Assembly (NCBI RefSeq): GCF_000820225.1
Contig: NZ_CDDK01000049.1
Span: 35,242-99,241, forward strand
DNA: 64,000 nucleotides
Reading direction: 5' to 3'
Origin: Aeromonas veronii bv. veronii
Lineage (GTDB): Bacteria; Pseudomonadota; Gammaproteobacteria; Enterobacterales; Aeromonadaceae
How positions within the stretch are numbered: the first letter of the stretch is position 1; every line of letters begins with the position of its first letter. The position numbers were made by a program, and so were the translations under genes. Positions 7,853-17,646 of this stretch are shown here, piece by piece. The notes under the pieces were generated by a model. It had not been told where the DNA came from. It saw only the letters and a program-made list of their open reading frames with translations, and did no database searches.

Positions 7853-8788
7853 ATGACACCACTGGAACTTGATTTGAATGATCTCTATCTCTTCACCCAT
7901 GTGGTGCAGCGACAGGGATTCACTGCCGCCGCGCGGGCGCTTGGCGTGCCCAAGTCGCGGATCTCGCGCCGGATCCGGCTGCTGGAGGAGCGGCTGGATA
8001 CCCGGCTGCTGCAACGTACCTCGCGCCAGCTCAGCCTGACCGATGCCGGTGAGGTGCTCTATCGCCACTGTCAGGCGATGTTGGCTGAGGCGCAGGCCGG
8101 AGAGGCGGCTGTGCGGCAACGGCAGCAGGAGCCGAGCGGTCTGGTGCGCATCAGCGTGCCCATTACCATGGCCGATGCGCTGCTTGCCCCTTTGCTGCCC
8201 GCTTTTATGGCCCAATACCCCAAGGTGAGGCTCGCCGTGCAAGCCAGCAATCGGCAGGTGGATCTGCTGGAGGAGGGTCTGGATGTGGTGATCCGCGGGG
8301 TGGCCTTCGAGCAGGCCCCCTCCAGCCTGGTGCAGGTGCCGCTCTGCACGGTGCAGTGGGGCGTGCTGGCGACCCCGGCGTGGCTCTCGCGCCACAATGC
8401 GCTGGCGCATCCACGGCAGCTGGAAGGAGAGGATGCCTTGCTTTTCAGCTCGCTGGAGCGTCAGGCCGATCTGTTGTGGCTGCGGCACGATAGCGGGGAG
8501 AGTGAGGAGGTGGCGGTCAATGTGCTGCTGCGCAGCGACAATGTGCAAACCCTCAAACAGGCGGCGCTGGCGGGGCTCGGGATGGTGGGCTTGCCACTTT
8601 ACGCCTGCGTCAATGAGCTGGCGGATGGGCGGCTGCAACAACTGCTGCCCGAGTGGCGTCCCAAAGATGGCAAGCTGGTGATGCTCTATCCCGCGCGGCG
8701 CGGTCTGTCACCGGCGGTCAGGGCCCTCATCGACTTTATCAAGGCGCAGTTGCCTGCACTGCTGGCAGAGGTCGGTCAGCCACGCTGA
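7853..8788 (+). CDS. LysR-family regulator, divergent from hydrolase-pirin-MFS operon
   Basis: A 311-residue LysR regulator. The HTH (GFTAAARALGVPKSRISRRIRLLEERLDTRLLQRTSR) spans residues ~20-60, and the effector lobes follow from ~90. The KSRISRRI recognition helix resembles the DhcR/YhjC-type group, whose members often control oxidative or dehalogenation-related operons. The ATG at 7853 has AAGG seven bases upstream; an in-frame GTG at 7820 overlaps the dyad and is unlikely. It most likely controls the divergent operon via the dyad at 7798-7819. Confidence 0.88.
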   Translation: MTPLELDLNDLYLFTHVVQRQGFTAAARALGVPKSRISRRIRLLEERLDTRLLQRTSRQLSLTDAGEVLYRHCQAMLAEAQAGEAAVRQRQQEPSGLVRISVPITMADALLAPLLPAFMAQYPKVRLAVQASNRQVDLLEEGLDVVIRGVAFEQAPSSLVQVPLCTVQWGVLATPAWLSRHNALAHPRQLEGEDALLFSSLERQADLLWLRHDSGESEEVAVNVLLRSDNVQTLKQAALAGLGMVGLPLYACVNELADGRLQQLLPEWRPKDGKLVMLYPARRGLSPAVRALIDFIKAQLPALLAEVGQPR

Positions 8789-8794
8789 GGAGGG

Positions 8795-9703
8795 CTATCC
8801 CTCCATCTTGCGGCGAATGCGCTCGAACAGGCTCTGCAGGCAGGCTTGATCCCGGTCGGCGGCCCGCACCGCGCCATACATATGGCGACGAATACCGCTC
8901 CCTAGGGGGCGGGCGCAGAGCATCCCCTGTCTGACAAACTCGTCGCTGGCCCAGCGCGGCAGGGCGGCGACGCCGAGGCCGGCGGCGGCCATCTGCAGCA
9001 TCACAGAAGTGTTGTCCACCGGCTTGCAGCGGGCGGGCTCCACCCCGGCGGGTTGCAAAAAGCGGCTGAAGATATCCATGCGGCTGCGCTCCACCGGATA
9101 GACCAGCAGCACCTCCGGCCCCAGATCGCCCGGCTCGATGCGACTCTGGTGGCAGAGGGGATGATCCGGCGCCATCACCAGAGTCAGATCAAAGGCAAAC
9201 AGCGGCTCAAAGTGGAGATCGCCGCGGGCCTGCACGTCCGAGGTGAGCAGCAGATCGAGCTGGCCACCGAGCAGGGCATTGATGGCATCAAAGCCCGGCA
9301 CTGACTCCACCTCCAGATCCACCCCAGGCCACTGGCGGCGAAAATCTGGCAATAGCGGCAGCAGCCACTGGATGCAGCTGTGGCAATCGAGCGCCAGATG
9401 CAGCCTGCCCGCATCGCCGCTCTGCAGGGCCTGCAACTGTTTCTCGGTCTGGGCCAGAGCGGGCAACACCTGACGGGCGAGGGCGAGCAGCTGGCTGCCG
9501 GCGGCGGTCAGCACCAGCGGACGGCTTTTGCGCAGGTAGAGCTCCAGATTGAGGCGGGTCTCCAGCTCTTTGAGCTGGTGGGAGAGGGCGGACTGGGTGA
9601 GGTTGAGGGTCAGCGCCGCACCGGCCAGCGAGCCCTGCTCGGCCAGCGCGGTCAATGTTTTCAAGTGTTTGATCTCTATCCCTGCATTGCTTGGCACTGC
9701 CAT
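8795..9703 (-). CDS. metR: MetR, LysR-type activator of methionine genes
   Basis: A 302-residue LysR protein that aligns with E. coli MetR from IEIKHLKTL through the HTH (GSLAGAALTLNLTQSALSHQLKELE) to the effector domain. MetR activates metE and metH with homocysteine as co-effector. The ATG at 9703 is preferred: AAGGAG lies seven bases upstream and the alignment to E. coli begins six residues later. The frame stays open to 9799 but lacks a ribosome site there. It is divergent from metE, with a MetR box between, the classical arrangement. Confidence 0.95.
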   Translation of the reverse strand: MAVPSNAGIEIKHLKTLTALAEQGSLAGAALTLNLTQSALSHQLKELETRLNLELYLRKSRPLVLTAAGSQLLALARQVLPALAQTEKQLQALQSGDAGRLHLALDCHSCIQWLLPLLPDFRRQWPGVDLEVESVPGFDAINALLGGQLDLLLTSDVQARGDLHFEPLFAFDLTLVMAPDHPLCHQSRIEPGDLGPEVLLVYPVERSRMDIFSRFLQPAGVEPARCKPVDNTSVMLQMAAAGLGVAALPRWASDEFVRQGMLCARPLGSGIRRHMYGAVRAADRDQACLQSLFERIRRKMEG

Positions 9704-9772
9704 AAGATGGCTCCTTGTGAGATTGCGTCTGGCGCTGAGGTACGGTCGGCGGTGGCCTGCTGCGCTTCTTGA

Positions 9773-9799
9773 CTCCTGCACCTCCTGCACCTCTTGCAC
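9773..9799. repeat. Three tandem copies of a 9-bp unit in the metR leader
   Basis: CTCCTGCAC, CTCCTGCAC and CTCTTGCAC follow each other without spacers. On the metR strand the unit reads GTGCAGGAG. It is in frame with metR (VQE repeats if translated) but upstream of the chosen start. Confidence 0.6.
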
Positions 9800-9872
9800 C
9801 TGTAAAAATCGGCCTCTGTATCCTCGCGGTGAACCTGACTGGCGGTCAGTTGAGGATTATTTGAGAGCCACT

Positions 9873-9885
9873 TGAAGAGGATTCA
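9873..9885. promoter_or_regulatory. MetR box
   Basis: TGAAGAGGATTCA matches the MetR consensus TGAA-N5-TTCA exactly. It lies 102 bp before the metE start in the metR-metE intergenic region, where MetR is known to bind in enterics. No second perfect copy is visible. Confidence 0.75.
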
Positions 9886-9915
9886 ATAGCCAGCGTCACC
9901 TTATCTTGTCATTTT

Positions 9916-9950
9916 GGATGTGTAAACATCTGGATGGCTAAATCATCCAG
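9916..9950. promoter_or_regulatory. Dyad and possible degenerate met boxes before metE
   Basis: CTGGATG (9930-9936) and CATCCAG (9944-9950) are perfect 7-bp inverted arms. The tandem octamers GGATGTGT, AAACATCT and GGATGGCT (9916-9939) each share five or six bases with the MetJ box AGACGTCT. This could be a MetJ operator over the metE promoter, but the match is weak. Confidence 0.35.
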
Positions 9951-9987
9951 TTTCCCATCAGATGAATGAGCATAAGGAAATGAACCT

Positions 9988-12252
9988 ATGACACGAGCAC
10001 ACACCCTGGGCTTCCCCCGTATCGGCGCCAAGCGCGAGCTGAAATTTGCCCTCGAATCCTACTGGCGTGGCGAGACCACTCAGGCCGAACTCGTTTCCGT
10101 GGGCAAGACGCTGCGTGAGCGCCATTGGCAGGCCCAGCACGGCGCCGGGGTCAATCTGCTGCCGGTGGGCGACTTTGCCTGGTACGATCAGGTGCTCGGT
10201 ACCAGCCTGCTGGTGGATGCAGTGCCTGCCCGCCACCGTCATGGCGAGACCGATCTCGACACCCTGTTCCGGGTGGCCCGCGGCCGTGCGCCGACCGGCC
10301 CGGCGGCGGCCGCCGCCGAGATGACCAAATGGTTCAACACCAACTATCACTATCTGGTGCCGGAGTTCAGCCGTGATCAGCGCTTCAAGCTGGGCTGGAG
10401 CCAGCTGTTTGACGAGGTGGAAGAGGCCAAAGCGCTGGGGCTGCCGGTCAAGGCGGTGCTGCTGGGACCGGTCTCCTACCTCTGGCTCGGCAAGGAGAAA
10501 GAGAGCGGCTTCTCGCGCCTTGAACTGCTCGATCGCCTGCTCATCGTCTATCAGGAGATCCTGGCCAAGTTGGCCGTCCAAGGGGTGGAGTGGGTACAGA
10601 TCGATGAACCTGCGCTGACGCTGGACCTGCCGGACGAGTGGCGGCTGGCCTACCTCAACGCCTACGAGCGCCTCGCGGGCCCCTGTAAGCTGCTGCTCAC
10701 CACCTATTTCGGTTCAGTGGCTCATCAGCGCGACATTATCACCAGCCTCAAGGTAGATGGCCTGCATCTGGATCTGGTGGCCGCCCCCGAGCAACTGGAG
10801 ACCCTGGTGCCGCATCTGCCCGCCCAGTGGGTCATCTCAGCCGGGGTGATCAACGGCCGCAACGTCTGGCGTGCCAATCTGGCCAAGCTGGCGCCGACTC
10901 TGAAGGCACTGAAAGCCAAACTCGGCGAGCGGCTCTGGGTGGCCTCATCCTGCTCATTGCTGCACAGCCCGGTGGATTTGACCCTGGAGCAGGAGCTGGA
11001 TCCCCAGACCCGCAGCTGGTTCGCCTTCGCCTTGCAAAAATGTTTCGAGTTGGGACTGCTCAGAGAGTATCTGGATGGGGGCGAGCTCGACAAAATCACC
11101 GCCTACAGCCAGCCCATCGTTGATCGGGAGTCCGATAGCCGGGTGCACAAAAAAGCGGTGCAGTCACGGCTCGCCAGCCTCACCAACAGCGATTTTGATC
11201 GCCACAGCCCCTATCCGGTCAGGGCCGAGCTGCAGCGCTCGGATCTCAAACTGCCGCTGTTGCCGACCACCACCATCGGCTCCTTCCCGCAGACCTCGCA
11301 GATCCGGGTGTTGCGGCAGGATTGGCGCGCCGGTCGCATCGATGACAGCGCCTACGAGGCGGGCATTCAGGCGGAGATCCGAGATGCCATCGCGCGTCAG
11401 GAGGCCATCGGGCTGGATGTGCTGGTACATGGCGAGGCCGAGCGCAACGACATGGTGGAGTATTTCGGTGAGCTGCTGGATGGCTTTGCCATCACCCGTT
11501 TCGGCTGGGTACAGAGCTATGGCTCCCGCTGCGTCAAGCCGCCGGTGATCACCCGCGATATTGACCGCCCGACACCCATGACGCTCGAATGGACCCGATT
11601 TGCCCAGAGCCTGACCGACAAGCCGGTGAAGGGGATGCTGACTGGCCCTGTGACCATCCTCTGCTGGTCCTTCCCGCGCGAAGACGTGAGCCGCGAGCAA
11701 TCTGCCCTGCAAATCGGGCTGGCCATTCGCGATGAGGTGGCAGATCTGGAAGCCGCCGGCATCAAGATCATCCAGATCGACGAACCGGCGATCCGCGAAG
11801 GCTTGCCCCTGCGCAAGCAGGATCATCAGGCCTATCTCGACTGGGCGGTGCGCGCCTTCCGTCTGAGCGCGAGCCCGGTGGCGGACAGCACCCAGATCCA
11901 CACCCACATGTGCTACAGCGACTTCAACCTCATCATCGAGGCGGTGGCGGCGCTGGATGCGGATGTGATCACCATAGAGACCAGCCGCAGCCAGATGCAG
12001 CTGCTCGAAGCGTTCGAACGCTTCAACTACCCCAACGAGATTGGCCCGGGCGTTTACGACATCCACTCGCCGAACGTGCCGAGCCAGAGCTGGATTGAGG
12101 GGTTGCTGCGCAAGGCCGCCAAACAGATCCCGGCCGAGCGACTCTGGGTCAACCCGGATTGCGGCCTCAAGACCCGCGGCTGGGAAGAGACAGAGGCCGC
12201 CCTCAAGGTGATGGTCGATGCCACCAAGGCGCTGCGGGCCGAGCTGGCGTAA
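9988..12252 (+). CDS. metE: Cobalamin-independent methionine synthase MetE
   Basis: A 754-residue enzyme (E. coli 753) that transfers the methyl group of 5-methyltetrahydropteroyl-tri-glutamate to homocysteine in the last step of methionine synthesis. The N-terminal Meth_synt_1 domain begins [21 protein letters not shown]. The catalytic C-terminal domain holds the zinc ligands His640, Cys642 (HTHMCYS), Glu664 and Cys725 (NPDCGLK), each one residue off the E. coli numbering. The start has AAGGA 11 bases upstream. It is transcribed alone, ends in a strong terminator, and is presumably activated by divergent MetR. Confidence 0.98.
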   Translation: MTRAHTLGFPRIGAKRELKFALESYWRGETTQAELVSVGKTLRERHWQAQHGAGVNLLPVGDFAWYDQVLGTSLLVDAVPARHRHGETDLDTLFRVARGRAPTGPAAAAAEMTKWFNTNYHYLVPEFSRDQRFKLGWSQLFDEVEEAKALGLPVKAVLLGPVSYLWLGKEKESGFSRLELLDRLLIVYQEILAKLAVQGVEWVQIDEPALTLDLPDEWRLAYLNAYERLAGPCKLLLTTYFGSVAHQRDIITSLKVDGLHLDLVAAPEQLETLVPHLPAQWVISAGVINGRNVWRANLAKLAPTLKALKAKLGERLWVASSCSLLHSPVDLTLEQELDPQTRSWFAFALQKCFELGLLREYLDGGELDKITAYSQPIVDRESDSRVHKKAVQSRLASLTNSDFDRHSPYPVRAELQRSDLKLPLLPTTTIGSFPQTSQIRVLRQDWRAGRIDDSAYEAGIQAEIRDAIARQEAIGLDVLVHGEAERNDMVEYFGELLDGFAITRFGWVQSYGSRCVKPPVITRDIDRPTPMTLEWTRFAQSLTDKPVKGMLTGPVTILCWSFPREDVSREQSALQIGLAIRDEVADLEAAGIKIIQIDEPAIREGLPLRKQDHQAYLDWAVRAFRLSASPVADSTQIHTHMCYSDFNLIIEAVAALDADVITIETSRSQMQLLEAFERFNYPNEIGPGVYDIHSPNVPSQSWIEGLLRKAAKQIPAERLWVNPDCGLKTRGWEETEAALKVMVDATKALRAELA

Positions 12253-12303
12253 CCGGCAAGCCGTGACCGCCATCGGTAAGGTTGCGTGCTGACAAACGAA
12301 TAA

Positions 12304-12337
12304 GAGAGGGGAAGCCACTGCTTCCCCTCTCTTTTTT
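12304..12337 (+). terminator. Rho-independent terminator of metE
   Basis: GAGAGGGGAAGC (12304-12315) pairs with 12320-12331 around a CACT loop and is followed by six T residues. It lies about 50 bp after the metE stop. Confidence 0.9.
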
Positions 12338-12427
12338 CGTTGGCCACTTTTCCACTGGATCCTGAACCTTGCCGCAGCCCGCTTTGCACTAGGCTCAGAG
12401 TTGGCAGAAGTGGATGGAGTCGCGGCC

Positions 12428-13177
12428 ATGAGAGTCAGTCTGGGGAGCGCAATCCTGTGGGGATTGCTGATGTGGCAGAGTGTCTGGGCGGCGCCAGCGG
12501 CCGAGTTGAAGCTGGTCTACTTTGACGACTTTGCCCCATATTCGTGGCGTGACGAACAGGGCAAGATGCGCGGGCTGATGATAGACGTGATGGAGCGGGT
12601 GGCAGCGCACATGGGGCTGCGGGTGCGCCATGAAGGTTATCCGTGGCAACGGGCGCAAAAAATGGTGCGGATGGCGCAGGCCGATGGTTTTGTCACCATC
12701 GCCACCCGGGAGCGGCGCAGCTATACCCTGATTGTGGAAGAGCCGGTTACCACCACAGTGCTAACCATTTTTACCCAGCGCGCCCATCCCCGCATGGCGG
12801 AGTTTCAGCGAGCCAGCCGCTTGAGCGACTTCAAATCGCTTACCTTTCTCGACTATTTCGGTAACGGCTGGGGCAAGGAGAACTTGGCGGGCTTCACCGT
12901 TCATCACACCATCAACGTCGATAACGTCTTTAAAATGCTGGCGGCGGGTCGGGGGGATTTGATGGTGACCGACCCACTGGTGGCTCGTTTCAAACTCAAC
13001 CAGCTGGGATTGTCCGGGCAGGTGGTCGAGGTGCCGCTGCAGCTTGCCTCTACCCCGTTCAATCTCTGCATCGGCAAGCACTCCCGCTTCAATACCCGGA
13101 TAACCGAGTTCAACCGTGCCCTGCAACAGCTGCGACAAAGCGGCGAGTTGGCGCGTATCGTCGAACGCTATCGTTGA
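12428..13177 (+). CDS. Periplasmic solute-binding protein family 3-like (lone)
   Basis: A 249-residue protein with a signal peptide (residues 1-~22, ending QSVWAAPA) and a family 3 bacterial solute-binding fold: LKLVYFDDFAPYSWRDEQGKMRGLMIDVMERVAAHMGLRV at the start of the mature part, and a second lobe with DLMVTDPLVARFKL. Family members bind amino acids or act as sensor inputs. No permease or ATPase is adjacent, so it may serve a transporter elsewhere or a signalling role. The ATG at 12428 is chosen for GGAG eight bases upstream and because it begins the signal peptide. Confidence 0.8.
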   Translation: MRVSLGSAILWGLLMWQSVWAAPAAELKLVYFDDFAPYSWRDEQGKMRGLMIDVMERVAAHMGLRVRHEGYPWQRAQKMVRMAQADGFVTIATRERRSYTLIVEEPVTTTVLTIFTQRAHPRMAEFQRASRLSDFKSLTFLDYFGNGWGKENLAGFTVHHTINVDNVFKMLAAGRGDLMVTDPLVARFKLNQLGLSGQVVEVPLQLASTPFNLCIGKHSRFNTRITEFNRALQQLRQSGELARIVERYR

Positions 13178-13213
13178 TGCGCGGCCGCCATCTGCTGTTT
13201 GCCAACGGCGTGT

Positions 13214-14077
13214 CTATCTTGGCGTCATATCGGCGATGGTTGCCCAGAAGGCATCGATCAAGGGCCCCTTGCTGTGGGGCGGACGGATAAGGCCAATGGT
13301 CCAGCAGGCTTCCCCGTCTCTCAAGGGGAGGGTGAGCACATCCGGGTGCTCTATGGTGGTGGAGGAGGGCACCAGGGTCCAGGCGATCTCTGCCGCCGCG
13401 GTGGCAACACCGGCGGCGAAGTCGTTGACGTACTGGATATCGCGAAAACGCAGCCCGCTCTGGGCCAGATAGTTCATCAGGTGATCGTAAAACGACGGCG
13501 CCTTGTCCCGACGCAGGATCGCCAGCGGTTTGTCCACCAGATCCGCCAACTCCCTCACACCGCAGTAGCTGGCGGGCAGCACGGCGACAAAGTGGGCTTC
13601 GACCACTGGCAGGGCGTGCCACCCCTTGGGGGCGGGCAGGCGGCAAAAACCGAGATCCAACTTGCCTTCACTCAGCGCCAGCAACTGGTGGTGGGTGGAG
13701 AGATCGTTGAGCTCGATGGTCACTTGCGGCCGCTCGGCGCGAAAACGGGCAATGGCGGCGGGCACCAGGATTTTGGTGGCCACGCCAAAGCCGATGCGCA
13801 GGGTGCCGACATTGCCCGCCAGCACGTCGCGGGCGGTGCGCGAGAGCTGCTCGCTCTGGATGACCACAGCGCGGGCATCTTCATACAGCGCCCTGCCCAG
13901 TCCGGTGAGGCGAGTAGTGCTGGCATTGCGCTCGAACAGCTCGCCGCCCAGCTCCTCCTCCAGCCGCCTGATCTGTTTGCTCAGGGCCGACTGGGTAACA
14001 TGCTGGCGCACCGCCGCCTGGCCGAAGTGCAGCACCTCCCCCAGGGTGACGAAGGCTTTCAGATCCCGTAGCTCCAT
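13214..14077 (-). CDS. LysR-family regulator, divergent from GH1 gene
   Basis: A 287-residue LysR protein. The HTH (LHFGQAAVRQHVTQSALSKQIRRLEEELGGELFERN) is at residues ~15-58 and the effector domain at ~90-285; the sequence resembles the CynR/BenM-type group with a DLSTHHQLLALSEGKLDLGF lobe. The ATG at 14077 has AAGGAG five bases upstream; an ATG 15 bp earlier lacks proper spacing. It is divergent from the GH1 gene (167 bp between starts) and could regulate it. A CATTCC-N5-GGAATG hairpin at 14090-14106 lies between them. Confidence 0.88.
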   Translation of the reverse strand: MELRDLKAFVTLGEVLHFGQAAVRQHVTQSALSKQIRRLEEELGGELFERNASTTRLTGLGRALYEDARAVVIQSEQLSRTARDVLAGNVGTLRIGFGVATKILVPAAIARFRAERPQVTIELNDLSTHHQLLALSEGKLDLGFCRLPAPKGWHALPVVEAHFVAVLPASYCGVRELADLVDKPLAILRRDKAPSFYDHLMNYLAQSGLRFRDIQYVNDFAAGVATAAAEIAWTLVPSSTTIEHPDVLTLPLRDGEACWTIGLIRPPHSKGPLIDAFWATIADMTPR

Positions 14078-14244
14078 CAGGGCTCCTTTCATTCCTGTTG
14101 GGAATGTTGAGTGGTCAAATTTGTCATTGGACGGAATTTTAGAAGTGATGGATGCTTATGCCAATTCATTTCGGATGCCCCGACAGGGGGGCGCCGAGTT
14201 ATCAGAGATGGCTGACACCATCAGCGCAGAAGGAGCAACACCAG

Positions 14245-15678
14245 ATGCATCACCACAAGTTCAACGACTTCCCGAGCGATTTTCTGTGGGGCGCCGCCTC
14301 CGCCGCCTATCAGGTGGAGGGAGGCTGGAATGCCGATGGCAAGGGGCCCTCAGTGTGGGATCTCTTCACCAAGCTGCCGGGCAAGACCTTTGAGGGGAGC
14401 AACGGCGATGTGGCGGTGGATCACTACCACCGCATGGAAGAGGACGTGGCGCTGATGGCCGAGATGGGGGTCAAGGCTTACCGCTTCTCGGTGAGCTGGC
14501 CGCGCATCTATCCCACCGGTCGGGGGGAGGTGAACGAGGCGGGGCTGGCCTTCTATGAGAAGCTGATCGACACCCTCTTGGCCCACCAGATCGAGCCGGT
14601 GCTGACCCTTTATCACTGGGATCTGCCGCAGGCGCTGCAGGATGAGTACGGCGGTTGGGAAGACCGACGCATTATCGAGGATTTCGAGCGCTACTGCGTG
14701 ACCCTCTATCAGCGCTTTGCCGGCAAGGTGAAGTACTGGGTCTCTCTCAACGAGCAGAACTACAACCTGACTAACGCCTATCAGCTCGGCACCCATCCGC
14801 CCGCTGTGCAGGATCGCAAGCGCTTCTTTGCCGCCAACCACATCGCGTTTCTGGCCAATGCCCGGGTGATCAAGGCGTTTCGCCAGCATGTGCCAAATGG
14901 CCTCATCGGCCCGAGCTTTGCCTACTCTCCTGCCTATCCGGCGTCGTGCGATCCGAAAGATATGCTGGCCTATGAGAACGCCGAGGAGTTCAACAACCTC
15001 TGGTGGCTGGATGCCTACTGCTTTGGCCGCTATCCGCAGGCGGCGCTCGCTTACTTGCGAGAAAACGGCGAGGCGCCGGAGATCCTGCCAGGCGATATGG
15101 AGTTGCTGCGAGAGGGGACGCCCGACTACATGGGCGTCAACTACTACTACACCCTGACCTACACAGATAACCCCTTGGGCGGCCAGACCCTGCAGCGGAT
15201 CAACACCACCGGCAAGAAGGGCACCACGCCGTCCAGCGGCATCCCCGGCCTCTACAAGACGGCGCCCAATCCGCACCTTGAAACCAGCAACTGGGACTGG
15301 GCCATCGACCCGACCGGGATGCGTATCGCCCTGCGTCGCCTCTCTTCCCGCTATGGTCTGCCGCTGATGATCACCGAGAACGGTCTTGGCGAGTTCGACA
15401 AGCTGGAGGCGGGCGACAAGGTGAACGATGAGTACCGCATCGATTACCTGCGCAGCCACGTCAAGGCGTGCCAGGAGGCGATGCAGGATGGGGTGGAATT
15501 GCTCGGCTACTGCGCCTGGTCGTTCACCGACATCCTGAGCTGGCTCAACGGCTATCAGAAGCGCTACGGCTTCGTCTATGTGGAGCGTGACGAGCAGGGG
15601 GGCTCCCTTCGCCGGATCAAGAAGGCGAGCTTCCACTGGTATAGCCAGGTGATTGCGAGCCAGGGCAAGCAGCTCTGA
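14245..15678 (+). CDS. GH1 6-phospho-beta-glycosidase
   Basis: A 477-residue glycoside hydrolase family 1 enzyme. FLWGAASAAYQVEGGW is the family N-terminal signature, SLNEQN holds the acid/base Glu (in place of the common NEP), and ITENG holds the nucleophile Glu. The C-terminal SWLNGYQKRYGFVYV provides Ser, Lys (+7) and Tyr (+9), the phosphate-binding set of LacG-type 6-phospho-beta-galactosidases, so a phosphorylated disaccharide substrate is likely. No PTS gene is next to it, which is unusual for this class. The ATG at 14245 has AAGGAG nine bases upstream; the open frame extends 31 codons further without support. Confidence 0.88.
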   Translation: MHHHKFNDFPSDFLWGAASAAYQVEGGWNADGKGPSVWDLFTKLPGKTFEGSNGDVAVDHYHRMEEDVALMAEMGVKAYRFSVSWPRIYPTGRGEVNEAGLAFYEKLIDTLLAHQIEPVLTLYHWDLPQALQDEYGGWEDRRIIEDFERYCVTLYQRFAGKVKYWVSLNEQNYNLTNAYQLGTHPPAVQDRKRFFAANHIAFLANARVIKAFRQHVPNGLIGPSFAYSPAYPASCDPKDMLAYENAEEFNNLWWLDAYCFGRYPQAALAYLRENGEAPEILPGDMELLREGTPDYMGVNYYYTLTYTDNPLGGQTLQRINTTGKKGTTPSSGIPGLYKTAPNPHLETSNWDWAIDPTGMRIALRRLSSRYGLPLMITENGLGEFDKLEAGDKVNDEYRIDYLRSHVKACQEAMQDGVELLGYCAWSFTDILSWLNGYQKRYGFVYVERDEQGGSLRRIKKASFHWYSQVIASQGKQL

Positions 15679-15703
15679 CGGTTTATCGCGTCGCGTAACC
15701 AGC

Positions 15704-15726
15704 GGGCCCGGGTAATCCCCGGGCCC
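15704..15726 (+). terminator. Hairpin after the GH1 gene
   Basis: GGGCCCGGG (15704-15712) and CCCGGGCCC (15718-15726) form a 9-bp stem. The T-run is poor (TGTTTG), so termination may be inefficient. Confidence 0.5.
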
Positions 15727-15871
15727 ACGCTGTTTGTGGCGGGGGAGAGGGGGCAAGCCGGTTTCTCACCGTGCGACTCATCCTTGTTTACTGATTTTTG
15801 TCCTGCCAAAGCCGCCGACCCCTGCTATTATCTGCGGCCGAACATGAGCCAATAAAAATCAGGATATCGTG

Positions 15872-17632
15872 ATGACTGACCACACTTTTATTCCCGGCAA
15901 GGACGCGGCGCTGGAAGACTCCATCGAACGCTTCCAGACCAAGCTGCAAGCCTTGGGCTTTGATATTGAAGAGGCCTCCTGGCTCAACCCCGTGCCGAAC
16001 GTCTGGTCGGTGCATATTCGCGACAAAGAGTGCGCCCTCTGCTTTACCAACGGCAAGGGTGCCAGCAAGAAGGCGGCCCTCGCGTCTGCCCTTGGCGAAT
16101 ATTTCGAGCGTCTCTCCACCAACTACTTCTTCGCCGACTTCTATCTGGGCGAACAGGTCGCCAACGGCGATTTCGTTCACTACCCGAACGAGAAGTGGTT
16201 CCCCATCGAGGGTGACCAGTTCCCGGCCGGTCTGCTCGACAGCTTCACCCGCAAGTTCTACAACCCGGACGGTGAAGTGACCGCCGACATGCTGGTGGAT
16301 CTGCAGTCAAACAACGAAGAGCGCGGTATCGTCGCCCTGCCGTTCGAGCGTCAGTCCGATCACGAAACCGTCTACATCCCGATGAACATCATCGGCAACC
16401 TCTATGTCTCCAACGGCATGAGCGCTGGCAACACCAAGACTGAAGCGCGCACCCAGGCGCTCTCCGAGGTGTTCGAGCGCCACGTGAAGAACAAGATCAT
16501 CGCCGAGGCCATCAGCTTGCCGCTGATCCCGGACGAGGTCATTGCCCGTTATCCGGGGATTGCCGCCTCCATCGCGGCGCTCGAAGCGGAAGGCTTCCCC
16601 ATTTACAGCTTCGATGCTTCACTGGGTGGCCGCTATCCAGTCATCTGCGTGGTGCTGCTCAACCCGAGCAACGGCACCTGCTTTGCCTCCTTCGGTGCCC
16701 ACCCGCGCTTCGAAGTAGCCTTCGAGCGGACCGTCACCGAGCTGCTGCAGGGCCGCGGTCTCAAGGATCTCGACGTATTCGTGCCACCGTCATTCGATAA
16801 CGAGCAGGTGGCGGATCACCACAACCTCGAGACCCACTTCATCGACTCCTCGGGCCTTATCAGCTGGGACCTGTTCAAGCAGGATGCGGACTTCGAGTTT
16901 GCCGACTGGGATTTTCGTGGCACCTCGCAGGAGGAGTTCGATCACCTGATCGGCATCTTCCATGAGCTGGAGCAGCCGGTCTATATCGCCGACTACGAGC
17001 ATTTGGGTGTCTACGCCTGCCGCATTCTGGTGCCGGGCATGTCCGACATCTATCCGGCCGAAGATCTGCTGCTGGCCAACAACAACATGGGCGCCAACCT
17101 GCGCGAAGTGATCCTGGCGCTGCCATCACTGGATTGGGATGCCGAGCAGTACATGGCGTTGTTTGATCAACTGGATGAAGAGGGGCACGACGAGCGTACC
17201 CGTGTACGCGAGCTGCTGGGCATCGCTGCCGCCAAGGGTACCGCGCTGCACACCCTGCGCGTTGGCGAGCTGAAAGCCATGCTGGCGCTGGCCGCCGGTG
17301 AGCTGGAGACCGCACTGGATCTCATCGACTGGACCATGGAGTTCAACCAGTCGGTGTTTACTGCCGAGCGTGCCAGCTACTACCGCGCCCTGCGTGCCTG
17401 CGTCGAGTTGTTCCTCGACGAGGAGCGGGATCCGGAGCAGTATCGCGCCGTCTTCACTCGCATGTATGGCGAAGAGACGCTGGCACAGGCATGGGCCAAC
17501 GCCACTGGCGAAGCACGCTTCCACGGGCTGGAGGCGGCCGACCTGTCGCTCTCCCAGTTCCCGCTGCACCAGAAGCTGCTGGCGGCTTACGAGAAGCTGC
17601 AAAAGGCCAAGCGAGCCCATCACTGGGCGTGA
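15872..17632 (+). CDS. ycaO: YcaO, ribosomal protein S12 methylthiotransferase accessory factor
   Basis: A 586-residue protein, the same length as E. coli YcaO and closely similar along its length (FIPGKDAALEDSI at the N-terminus, SWLNPVPNVWSVHIRDK, the ALGEYFERLSTNYFF ATP-binding region, and the C-terminal TPR-like part). E. coli YcaO uses the ATP-dependent cyclodehydratase fold and helps RimO beta-methylthiolate Asp of S12. The ATG at 15872 with AGGA seven bases upstream is preferred to the GTG just before it. As in E. coli, it lies directly upstream of focA-pflB. Confidence 0.95.
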   Translation: MTDHTFIPGKDAALEDSIERFQTKLQALGFDIEEASWLNPVPNVWSVHIRDKECALCFTNGKGASKKAALASALGEYFERLSTNYFFADFYLGEQVANGDFVHYPNEKWFPIEGDQFPAGLLDSFTRKFYNPDGEVTADMLVDLQSNNEERGIVALPFERQSDHETVYIPMNIIGNLYVSNGMSAGNTKTEARTQALSEVFERHVKNKIIAEAISLPLIPDEVIARYPGIAASIAALEAEGFPIYSFDASLGGRYPVICVVLLNPSNGTCFASFGAHPRFEVAFERTVTELLQGRGLKDLDVFVPPSFDNEQVADHHNLETHFIDSSGLISWDLFKQDADFEFADWDFRGTSQEEFDHLIGIFHELEQPVYIADYEHLGVYACRILVPGMSDIYPAEDLLLANNNMGANLREVILALPSLDWDAEQYMALFDQLDEEGHDERTRVRELLGIAAAKGTALHTLRVGELKAMLALAAGELETALDLIDWTMEFNQSVFTAERASYYRALRACVELFLDEERDPEQYRAVFTRMYGEETLAQAWANATGEARFHGLEAADLSLSQFPLHQKLLAAYEKLQKAKRAHHWA

Positions 17633-17646
17633 TTGTTGCTGTAAAG

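Noticed and set aside
15704..15726. Hairpin as a possible riboswitch of ycaO
   Set aside because: It is a simple GC-rich stem just after the GH1 stop and fits a terminator; no conserved riboswitch elements are seen.
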